A stretch of DNA of 11,414 bases from assembly GCA_013336035.1 (NCBI GenBank), contig JAAXUL010000168.1:1-11414 (forward strand), read 5' to 3'. How positions within the stretch are numbered: the first letter of the stretch is position 1; every line of letters starts with the position of its first letter. The notes beneath the pieces are model-generated. The model ran no database searches. It was not told the origin of the DNA and worked only from the letters and a program-made list of their open reading frames with translations. This document shows, one piece after another, positions 5,097 to 11,414 of this stretch. This DNA is from Chloroflexales bacterium. GTDB lineage: Bacteria > Chloroflexota > Chloroflexia > Chloroflexales > Chloroflexaceae. The position numbers and the translations under genes are program-made.

Positions 5097-8000
5097 ATGG
5101 ACACCTTTGACGACATGCTGGTGCGCGTGCAGCGCAAGGGCCTCGCCGGGGCCGACGCCCTGTCCTACACCGTCGAGCTGTGGCGCCAGGGCGGCCGCCG
5201 GGTCAACGAGCGGGCCGAGGTGAGCCTCGCCGGCTATAGCGAGCCCATCAGCAGCGACCCGCTAGCCGTCGCCGCCAGCGGCCTCGACCTCTTCAACCGG
5301 CTCTTCAGCGGCGCCCTCGCGGTGGTCTTCCAGCAGGCCTGGGCCGCCGCCACCTCCCGCCAGCGCACCCTACGCCTGCGCCTCGCCCTCGACCCCAACG
5401 CCCCTGTCCTGCACGCCATCCCCTGGGAGCTAATGTACTTCGATGAGAGCGGCGGCCTGGTGCCGCCACACCCGCTCGCCGCCGACCCGCATATCAGCTT
5501 CTCACGCTATATCGAGAGCGCCACCTTCGACGAGGGGCAGCCCATCGCCGAGCGCCCGATCCGCATGCTGATCGGCATCTCCTCGCCCGCCGATCTCGAG
5601 CGCTGGCAGCTCGCCCCCCTCGAGCGCGACGCCGAGGAGCGCGACTTCTGCACCCGCTTCAGCGCCGCCATCGCCTCGGGCCAGTTCCGCTGCGATTTCC
5701 TCCCCGCCGTCACCGAGGAGGCCCTCCACAGCGCCCTCGCCTGCGGCTCCCTCGAGGGCGAGGTCGAGCGCGGCTACGACGCCCTGCTCTACTATGGCCA
5801 CGCCCTCCACCACGACGAGGCCGGCACCCGCCTGGTGCTCGAGGACCCCCAGAGCGGCCGGGTGCGCCTCTACGACGGCGAAGAGCTGATCTCGCTGATG
5901 CAGAAGCTGCCCGAGAGCCACAGGCCCTCGCTGGTGATCATGGTGGCCTGCAACAGCGCCGCCACCGGCACGATCAACAGCCTGGCCGCCCGCCTCCTGA
6001 TCGAGGGCGGCGTCCCCGCCGTCCTCGCGATGCAGCGCCTGGTCGAGATCACCCTGGCCCGGATCTTCACCCACAGCCTGAGCGAGCACCTGCTGCGCGA
6101 AGGCACGATCGACGTCGCCGTGAGCGTGGCCCGCCGCCGGGTCTTCCAGCCCGACAGCCTCGGCTGGAGCACGCCGGTGCTCTATATGCGCAACGCCGAG
6201 GGCCGCCTCTTCAGCCCCAACGCCCAGCTCGAGTATGTCGAGGGCGTGCTGCGTGACCCGGCGATGGTGCGCTGGGCCGGCCCCGACTTTATCGATGTGG
6301 GCGTGCTGGCCATCGCCCCCGGCCAGGACTGGAACCTGCTGCGCTTCAGGCCCGAGGACGCCCCCGCCGTGATCAGCGCCACCGAGGCTCTCGACCGGGC
6401 CCTGGGCCTCGGCCTGCGGCCCGTCCGCCGCCGCGAGGAGCACGAGGGCCGCAAGCCCACCAACCTGGCCACCCTGATCGGCCCGCCCCAGTCCGGCCAG
6501 TCCACTGTCCTCCGGCGCCTTGTCTTCAATCTAGCCGAGGCGGTGACCCATGACGTGACGCGGCCCCTGGGCATCTTCATCTCGCTGGCGGGCTACGAGC
6601 AGCAGCACGGCCAGGGCCGGCTCGAGCGCCATATCATCGACCAGGCCCGCGCCGTCGCCCCCGCCCTCGGCGATAGCCTGACCGAGCTCTTCCGCCCCGC
6701 CGGCACGCGCCTCTCCGGCGGCGCGGCGCCCCGCTTCGCCTTTCTGCTCGACGACCTCGACGCCGTGCCTGAGCGTGCGCGCCTCGACCTGACCCGCGAC
6801 CTGGCCGCCCTGGCCCGGCGCCTGCCCGGCGAGCGCTTCCTGATCACCTCGGCCCAAGAGAGCTTTCCCGCCGCCATCCTCACCGAGGCCCAGGTCTTCG
6901 TCATCCAGCCCCTCGGCGAGCAGCAGATCCTCGCCTACCTGCGCCAGCGCGACGAGCAGAGCGCCCCGGGCATCTTTCGCCTCATCCGCGAGAACCGCCT
7001 GCTCAACCTCGCCACCGACCCCAGCCTGATCGGCCTGATCTACGAGCGACTCTCTGCCGACCCCCTGGCCCGCCTGACCCGCAACCAGCTCGTGCAAGAC
7101 TATCTCGACCGCAGGCTCGGCGAGATCGGGCCGCGCTACCACCTCGGCGACGCCGTCCGCGAGAGCCTGATCGAGCTGGCCTGGCAAGGCCGCTGGAGCC
7201 ACCGCGAGCGGATGCCGCTCGACGAGGTCTTCCGCATCCTGGCGCAGGTGCGCCGCGAGCGCGACTACAGCCTCGAGGTGCTGTACGACCTGCTGCGCGA
7301 GGCCCGCCTGCTCACGGGGGTGGGCCAGCACGCGGCCCGCTTCGTCAACCCACTGCTCCAGGCCTACTGCGCCGCCCTGGCCCTCAACCAGCACGAGGCC
7401 TCCGAGCACCTCGCCGACATTGTCGCGCTCTGCGCCAGCCCCGATCGCCTGAGCTGGTGGGAGGATGTGATCTACGCCCTCGCCGGCCTGCAGGCCGACC
7501 CGGCACCGCTCTTCTGGCTGCTGGCCGCCGCCATTCGCGCGGGCAGCACTACCCACGCACTGCTGGCCGCCCGCTGCCTCGAGGCGGTGCCGGTCGAGCA
7601 GGAGGCCCGCCTGCCCGCCGGGCTGCGGGCCGAGCTGATCGACGCCTGCGTGCTGCGGCTGCGCAGCGAGCGCGAGCCCTCGGCTGAGCGCCGTGAGCAG
7701 ACCGTTTCCGCGCTCGGACGCCTGAGCTACCATCAGGTGCGCCACGAGCTGCGGCGTATCCTCGTCGAGAAGGTGCGCCTCACGGCCAGCGGCCCCCGCT
7801 ACGAGTACACGAATGTGCGCATCGCGGCGGCCCGCGCCCTGCGCAATATCTACCTGGCCACCACGACCGATACGCCCGCCCCCGAGCCGCGCGAGGCCGT
7901 CTCGCTCGTCCTGAGCCGCTACGGCGACCAGGCCTCGCTGGCCGACCGGCCCAACCCCGCCCCGGCCAAACTGCCCTCGCTCCAGGATCTGCGCAGTGAT

Positions 8001-8816
8001 CAGATGCTGGTGCGCATGATCCGGATCTGGCGCAAAGGCGCGGCCGGACGCGACGAGTTCCGCGACCTGCTGCACAACTCGCCCTCGGCTCCCGAGCGAG
8101 CCCTGGCGGCCTTCGCCCTCGGCGATATCAGCGATACGATCGTCAACAAGAGCCGCGACGCCAAGCAGCTGCTACGGGTCATCCAGAGCCCCACCGACCG
8201 CGCCGAGCAGATGATTAGCGACGACTGGCAGGATACCATGTGGGCCGCCGCCGACGCCCTGACCCTCTTCGACGCCGATCTGGTCACGCCCTTGCTCGTC
8301 ATTATGCTGCGCCACAGCGAGAAGATCCCCGACAGCGCGGCCCAGCAGCTGGCCTACCTGGCGGGCCGCGTGCGCGCCACCGATAAAGAGGTTGTAGACT
8401 GGCTGATCAAGCTGCTAGTGACCAACCCGAGCCAGTCGGTGAAGGCCAAGGCCCTGCAGTCCCTCGCCTGGATGGGCATGGGCATCCCCGACACGCGCCT
8501 GGAGCTAAAGAGCGGCCAGCCTGGTCCAAGCCTCAAGCAGCTGATCCAGGATATTGCGGCCGCGCGCCAGGTGCGCGGGCTGCTGCTCGGCGACTTCGAG
8601 ATGAAGCTCCGCGCGACCGACCCGGGCGGCAGCGCCATCTATCTGCGGCGCAAGGCGATCGAGGCCCTGGCCTGGATCGGTGACGCCGACACGATCAAAG
8701 ACCTGGGCACCCTGTTTATGAGCTGGCCGATCGAGCTGCGCGAGCACTGGTACCTGGCCGCGGCGACGATCGAGGGGCGCCTCGCCGAGCGCCGCGCCCC
8801 ACAGGGGCCAGGGTAG
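5097..8816 (+). CDS. CHAT protease-NACHT-HEAT repeat protein with degenerate P-loop
   Basis: A 1239-residue multidomain protein. Residues 1 to about 130 form the N-terminal segment typical of bacterial CHAT proteins (LRLRLALDP, IPWELMYFDE). The caspase-like CHAT domain follows to about 360, with the predicted catalytic H235 in YYGHA and C285 in VACNSAA. The NACHT module (about 455-770) shows GPPQSGQST at 462-470, with Q468 where the ATP-binding lysine belongs, Walker B LLDDLD (D552, D553, D555), and LITSAQ where a TSR-type sensor is usual. The helical motif LLNLATDPSLIGLIYE follows, then FVNPLLQAYCAAL (749-761), a variant of the winged-helix FxHxxxQEYLAA motif. The rest is helical with HEAT-like units (around 914, 1004, 1055, 1117 and 1187). 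Such proteins act as sensor/protease switches, often in defence. Target and trigger are unknown. ATG 5097 (GAGAGG 5 nt upstream) is preferred to GTG 5040, which overlaps the divergent promoter region. Confidence 0.9.
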   Translation: MDTFDDMLVRVQRKGLAGADALSYTVELWRQGGRRVNERAEVSLAGYSEPISSDPLAVAASGLDLFNRLFSGALAVVFQQAWAAATSRQRTLRLRLALDPNAPVLHAIPWELMYFDESGGLVPPHPLAADPHISFSRYIESATFDEGQPIAERPIRMLIGISSPADLERWQLAPLERDAEERDFCTRFSAAIASGQFRCDFLPAVTEEALHSALACGSLEGEVERGYDALLYYGHALHHDEAGTRLVLEDPQSGRVRLYDGEELISLMQKLPESHRPSLVIMVACNSAATGTINSLAARLLIEGGVPAVLAMQRLVEITLARIFTHSLSEHLLREGTIDVAVSVARRRVFQPDSLGWSTPVLYMRNAEGRLFSPNAQLEYVEGVLRDPAMVRWAGPDFIDVGVLAIAPGQDWNLLRFRPEDAPAVISATEALDRALGLGLRPVRRREEHEGRKPTNLATLIGPPQSGQSTVLRRLVFNLAEAVTHDVTRPLGIFISLAGYEQQHGQGRLERHIIDQARAVAPALGDSLTELFRPAGTRLSGGAAPRFAFLLDDLDAVPERARLDLTRDLAALARRLPGERFLITSAQESFPAAILTEAQVFVIQPLGEQQILAYLRQRDEQSAPGIFRLIRENRLLNLATDPSLIGLIYERLSADPLARLTRNQLVQDYLDRRLGEIGPRYHLGDAVRESLIELAWQGRWSHRERMPLDEVFRILAQVRRERDYSLEVLYDLLREARLLTGVGQHAARFVNPLLQAYCAALALNQHEASEHLADIVALCASPDRLSWWEDVIYALAGLQADPAPLFWLLAAAIRAGSTTHALLAARCLEAVPVEQEARLPAGLRAELIDACVLRLRSEREPSAERREQTVSALGRLSYHQVRHELRRILVEKVRLTASGPRYEYTNVRIAAARALRNIYLATTTDTPAPEPREAVSLVLSRYGDQASLADRPNPAPAKLPSLQDLRSDQMLVRMIRIWRKGAAGRDEFRDLLHNSPSAPERALAAFALGDISDTIVNKSRDAKQLLRVIQSPTDRAEQMISDDWQDTMWAAADALTLFDADLVTPLLVIMLRHSEKIPDSAAQQLAYLAGRVRATDKEVVDWLIKLLVTNPSQSVKAKALQSLAWMGMGIPDTRLELKSGQPGPSLKQLIQDIAAARQVRGLLLGDFEMKLRATDPGGSAIYLRRKAIEALAWIGDADTIKDLGTLFMSWPIELREHWYLAAATIEGRLAERRAPQGPG

Positions 8817-8821
8817 GCCCC
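8804..8821 (+). other. hairpin spanning the CHAT gene stop codon
   Basis: GGGGCC (8804-8809) and GGCCCC (8816-8821) pair over a 6-nt loop that contains the first bases of the TAG stop (8814-8816). No T-run follows. It may slow ribosomes or protect the 3' end, or it may be chance in GC-rich DNA. Confidence 0.3.
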
Positions 8822-8846
8822 GGCGTAGAACCCGTCTATGGTCCGA

Positions 8847-8875
8847 TTGACACCACCCCCGCGCTCATGTATCCT
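8847..8875 (+). promoter_or_regulatory. promoter of the Hsp70-like gene
   Basis: A perfect TTGACA (8847-8852) is followed after exactly 17 nt by TATCCT (8870-8875). Transcription would start near 8882, about 70 nt before the start codon at 8954. It makes the Hsp70-like gene at least partly independent of the CHAT gene, whose stop lies about 30 nt upstream of the -35. Confidence 0.55.
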
Positions 8876-8903
8876 GCACGGAGTATCCTCGCGTGTGCGT
8901 AAG

Positions 8904-8932
8904 GCCGGGGCGGCCAGCCCCCCGGCTATTTT
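8904..8932 (+). terminator. intrinsic-terminator-like hairpin in the Hsp70-like gene leader
   Basis: GCCGGGG (8904-8910) pairs with CCCCGGC (8920-8926) over a 9-nt loop and is followed by TATTTTG. This is the best stem-plus-T-run in the window. It lies 88 nt after the CHAT stop, but also downstream of the promoter at 8847-8875 and only 12 nt before the GGAGG of the next gene. It could end the CHAT transcript, attenuate the Hsp70-like transcript, or both. Confidence 0.55.
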
Positions 8933-8953
8933 GTGCTGTCTCCGGAGGTTCCT

Positions 8954-10291
8954 ATGCGGGTAGGGCTCGACTTCGGCACCACCAACTCGAGCGCGGCGGT
9001 CTACGACGGCGAGCGTCTGACCCTGCTGCCGCTCGACCCGCTCAACGCCAGCCCGAGCATTATGCGCTCGACCCTGTTCATGACCCGCGAGGGGGCGGCC
9101 TATATCGGGCGCGAAGCGATCAGCCGCTTCACCGAGGGCAACGTCGGCCGCGAGATCGAGTACGAGTGGCGCTACATCGGCGATGCCGAGGTCACCTTCG
9201 CCGACTTCGGCACGGTCCAGCAGGCCCTCTACATAACGGTTGACGCCAACGCGCCCGGCCGTCTCTTCCAGTCGTTGAAGACTGGCCTGCGCGACAAGAG
9301 CTTCACCCGCACGAATGTCTTCGGCACCTCCTACACCCTCGAGGAGCTGATCGCGATCGTCCTGCGCATGGTGCTCGAGCGGACCGAGGCCACCCTGGGC
9401 CAGCCCGTCACCAGCATGGTGGTCGGCCGCCCCGTCCACTACAGCCTCGACGCGAAGATCGACCAGCTGGCCTTCGAGCGCATGCGCGCCGCCTGTCAGC
9501 TCGCCGGCCTCCCCGAGGTCACCTTCCTCGAGGAGCCGACGGCCGCGGCGCTCTCGTACGCGCGCACCGCCCGCAGCGCGCAGAACGTGCTGGTCTTCGA
9601 CTTCGGCGGCGGCACCCTCGACGTGACGATCATGCACCTCGACGGCAAGGGCGGGCGCCAGTTCCTCGCCACCGACGGCGTGCCGGTGGGCGGCGACCTG
9701 CTCGACCAGCGCATCGTGATGGGCCGGCTCCTGCGCCACTTCGGCGAGGGCGCCACGCTCGGCCCCCGGCGGCTGCCCTTCCCCAGCCACGTCCTCGACC
9801 ACCTCAGCGAGTGGCAGACGATCATCGAGCTGACCCAGCCCCACTACCTGAACATTATCGAGGAGGCCATCGCCATCGGCGACCGCACCAGAGAGCTGCG
9901 GGCCCTGCGCTCGCTCGTGCGCCAGAACTACGGCCTACCCCTCTACGAGGCCGTCGAAGACGCCAAGGTGCGCCTCAGCGACGCGGCCGAGAGCATCCTC
10001 AGTATGCACAGCGGCGAGATCGCCTTCGACGAGCACATCCCGCGCTGGGACTTCGAGCGCCTGATCGGCCCCGACGTGCGGGCGGTCGAGCGCTGCGTCG
10101 GCCGGGCCCTCGACAGCGCCGGCCTCAGGCCCGCCGACATCGATATCGTGCTGCGCACCGGCGGCTCGTCGCGCGTGCCCCGCTTCGTCAAGATGCTCGC
10201 TGAGAAGTTTGGCCCCGAGAAGCTCCAGGAGATGGACGTCTTCACCGGGGTCGCCTCGGGCCTGGCCGTGGCCGCATGGGAGCAGGCCTAA
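8954..10291 (+). CDS. YegD-like Hsp70 family ATPase
   Basis: A 445-residue protein consisting of the Hsp70/actin-type ATPase fold. Phosphate-1 motif DFGTTNSS begins at D6, phosphate-2 motif FDFGGGTLDVT has D216, and the adenosine motif TGGSSRVPRF begins at T402. The connecting motif EEPTAAALSY is also present. All ATP-contacting motifs look intact. The length matches E. coli YegD (about 450), and there is no C-terminal peptide-binding domain as in DnaK (about 640), so it may act as a switch or partner-binding ATPase rather than a general chaperone. No DnaJ or GrpE gene is adjacent. The start is ATG 8954 with GGAGG (8944-8948) 5 nt upstream; the frame is open slightly further, but without support. 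It follows the CHAT gene on the same strand and precedes the hydrolase-like gene by 81 nt with no terminator, so these last two may share a transcript. Confidence 0.88.
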   Translation: MRVGLDFGTTNSSAAVYDGERLTLLPLDPLNASPSIMRSTLFMTREGAAYIGREAISRFTEGNVGREIEYEWRYIGDAEVTFADFGTVQQALYITVDANAPGRLFQSLKTGLRDKSFTRTNVFGTSYTLEELIAIVLRMVLERTEATLGQPVTSMVVGRPVHYSLDAKIDQLAFERMRAACQLAGLPEVTFLEEPTAAALSYARTARSAQNVLVFDFGGGTLDVTIMHLDGKGGRQFLATDGVPVGGDLLDQRIVMGRLLRHFGEGATLGPRRLPFPSHVLDHLSEWQTIIELTQPHYLNIIEEAIAIGDRTRELRALRSLVRQNYGLPLYEAVEDAKVRLSDAAESILSMHSGEIAFDEHIPRWDFERLIGPDVRAVERCVGRALDSAGLRPADIDIVLRTGGSSRVPRFVKMLAEKFGPEKLQEMDVFTGVASGLAVAAWEQA

Positions 10292-10323
10292 ACGCGCGGG
10301 GCATGGTGGTTACGGGCACGCGC

Positions 10324-10362
10324 GATAATCAGCAGCAATACCGGCGCCCGGATAATCACCAG
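10324..10362 (+). repeat. 12-bp direct repeat upstream of the hydrolase-like gene
   Basis: GATAATCAGCAG (10324-10335) and GATAATCACCAG (10351-10362) match at 11 of 12 positions and start 27 nt apart. The second copy overlaps the ribosome binding site of the gene at 10373. GATAAT resembles a -10 element, but neither copy has a -35 at the right distance. It may be a regulator site or chance. Confidence 0.3.
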
Positions 10363-10372
10363 GAGAAACACG

Positions 10373-11414
10373 ATGTCCGCTCGTCAGCACGGGGTTGTAC
10401 TCACTTATGTGGACACCCTCGACACCCTTGCCGACTGTGTCAGGCTCGGCGGCTACGATGTGGTCAAGGTAGTGACGGGCTGGGGCCTGCCCCAGAGCTG
10501 GAACGACGACACGCGCAAGCGCGTGGCCGCCATGGTCCCGAACCTGATCGTCCGCACCGTGAGCGGCGACCCCAGCTATGCCCGACCTGTCGACCCGCTC
10601 TCGAAGCGACATATGCCTGGCGCGAAGGGGCCCAACGCCCAGTACTGGGAGTACGACTTCCTTAACCCCGACAAGGTCGAGCAGGAGATCGCCCCCTGGT
10701 ATGCGCTGAAGCCCAATATCATGATCGAGCTTGGCAACGAGCCCAACGTCTTCAACCAAGACGACGACTTCATCTGGCGCTGGGCCTACTTCCTCGAGCA
10801 GACAGTCAAGCGCTGCCGCGACATCTTCCCCCGGGCCACCCTGATCTCGCCCGGCTTTATGATGGACGCGGCGGGCAACATGCGGCGCTTCTACGAGATC
10901 GCCCAGAAGCAGATCGCCATGTGCGACTATGTGGGCGTCCACTTCTACGAATACTACGCCTTCAAGCCCGACCAGGCCCCGGCCACCAAGGGCGAGCTGC
11001 GCGAGGCCGTGCAGCTGCACCAGCAGTTCTTCCCGGACATGGCCTGGTACATCACCGAGTACGGCATCCACAACACCGACCAGGTGCCCCGCCCCGAGAA
11101 GGGCGCCCGCTACGCCAGGCTCGTGCATGGCAGTGACGGCTGGCCCGCCCTGCCGATCAATGTGGCCGGCGCCGTCTACTATCATCTCCAGACCAAGGGC
11201 GACATCCACCCCGAGTACCATATCTACCCCGAGGGCGACCACTCATACTGCGAGACCTTCGCGGTCGTCGGGGCCGCCGAGGAGGCCAGCGAGATCCTGG
11301 GCGGGGGCGCGGGCGACCTGGCGCAGCGCAGCGCCCTCGAGCAGTTGGCCGGCCGCCTGGCCGGCCTGATCGTCGATCTGGCCGAGCTCGAGCGCGACCT
11401 GCTCACCCGCCGCG
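10373..11414 (+). CDS. clan-A-like glycoside hydrolase fold protein (3' end outside window)
   Basis: The reading frame is open from ATG 10373 to the right edge (347 codons, no stop seen). AGGAG (10361-10365) sits 7 nt upstream. The sequence looks like a TIM-barrel glycoside hydrolase of clan A: IELGNEPN puts the candidate acid/base at E123, WYITEYGIHN puts the candidate nucleophile at E229, and VGVHFYEYY (H190) lies between, as expected for a strand-end active-site residue. There is no signal peptide: the N-terminus is MSARQHGVVLTYVDTL, so the protein seems cytoplasmic or is exported by another route. The last visible residues (ALEQLAGRLAGLIVDLAELE onward) have a Leu/Ala heptad pattern and could be a coiled coil leading to a further domain. 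I cannot name the family or substrate. It may be co-transcribed with the Hsp70-like gene. Confidence 0.7.
   Translation, partial: MSARQHGVVLTYVDTLDTLADCVRLGGYDVVKVVTGWGLPQSWNDDTRKRVAAMVPNLIVRTVSGDPSYARPVDPLSKRHMPGAKGPNAQYWEYDFLNPDKVEQEIAPWYALKPNIMIELGNEPNVFNQDDDFIWRWAYFLEQTVKRCRDIFPRATLISPGFMMDAAGNMRRFYEIAQKQIAMCDYVGVHFYEYYAFKPDQAPATKGELREAVQLHQQFFPDMAWYITEYGIHNTDQVPRPEKGARYARLVHGSDGWPALPINVAGAVYYHLQTKGDIHPEYHIYPEGDHSYCETFAVVGAAEEASEILGGGAGDLAQRSALEQLAGRLAGLIVDLAELERDLLTRR

Noticed and set aside
6531..8075. 514-residue open frame on the minus strand
   Set aside because: It is antisense to the CHAT-NACHT-HEAT gene and rich in Ala, Gly, Val and Glu, as expected for a mirror of GC-rich codons; no family features. 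The same holds for minus-strand frames at 5502-6443, 8639-9844 and 10310-11242.
8893..8953. Leader peptide starting at GTG 8893 that would regulate the attenuator-like hairpin
   Set aside because: Its frame runs far into the Hsp70-like gene, the possible GGAG (8880-8883) lies at the predicted transcript start, and no run of regulatory codons is seen.
1..11414. CRISPR array, insertion sequence, prophage or integrase, tRNA or attachment site
   Set aside because: No regularly spaced repeats, transposase or integrase motifs, tRNA cloverleaf sequence or long terminal repeats were seen.

Overview
This GC-rich window encodes seven proteins. It most likely comes from a member of the Chloroflexota, possibly a Chloroflexales relative. 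That placement is an inference from the gene content (rho, an AIM24-type protein with a zinc ribbon, a lone Roadblock/LC7 protein, a large CHAT-NACHT-HEAT protein), the C-ending codon choice and my impression of the Rho sequence; no search was possible. No rRNA, tRNA, CRISPR array, insertion sequence or phage gene is visible.

Layout. Positions 1-599 hold no credible gene, but contain a good extended -10 promoter (211-239) and a leader of about 350 nt with several hairpins ahead of rho (600-1847, +, GTG start). A hairpin at 1861-1909 closes rho. A zinc-ribbon/AIM24 family protein follows (2018-2962, +). It converges on a small Roadblock/LC7 protein (3040-3408, -), with a 10-bp GC stem between the two stop codons. 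Upstream of the Roadblock gene is a 269-nt spacer with two candidate promoters, then a lone sugar-type ABC solute-binding lipoprotein (3678-4988, -) with a strong promoter of its own and no permease genes in view.

Divergent from the lipoprotein is the most unusual gene in the window, a 1239-residue CHAT protease-NACHT-HEAT protein (5097-8816, +). The CHAT His/Cys pair is present. The NACHT Walker A lysine is replaced by glutamine, and the sensor arginine and the QEYLAA-type motif are also altered. This is the architecture of bacterial STAND-type sensor/effector proteins used in defence or regulated cell death, here with an apparently degenerate ATPase. It is followed by a YegD-like Hsp70 ATPase without a substrate-binding domain (8954-10291, +). 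That gene seems to have its own promoter, with a terminator-like hairpin between promoter and start codon. After an 81-nt gap comes a clan-A-like glycoside hydrolase fold protein (10373 to the right edge, +, incomplete) with no signal peptide.

How the genes may work together. Rho, AIM24, Roadblock and the lipoprotein look like independent units. The CHAT-NACHT-HEAT, Hsp70-like and hydrolase-like genes are co-oriented and could form a functional neighbourhood, but only the Hsp70/hydrolase pair looks plausibly co-transcribed. A joint role of the CHAT protein and the Hsp70-like ATPase is a hypothesis from adjacency alone.
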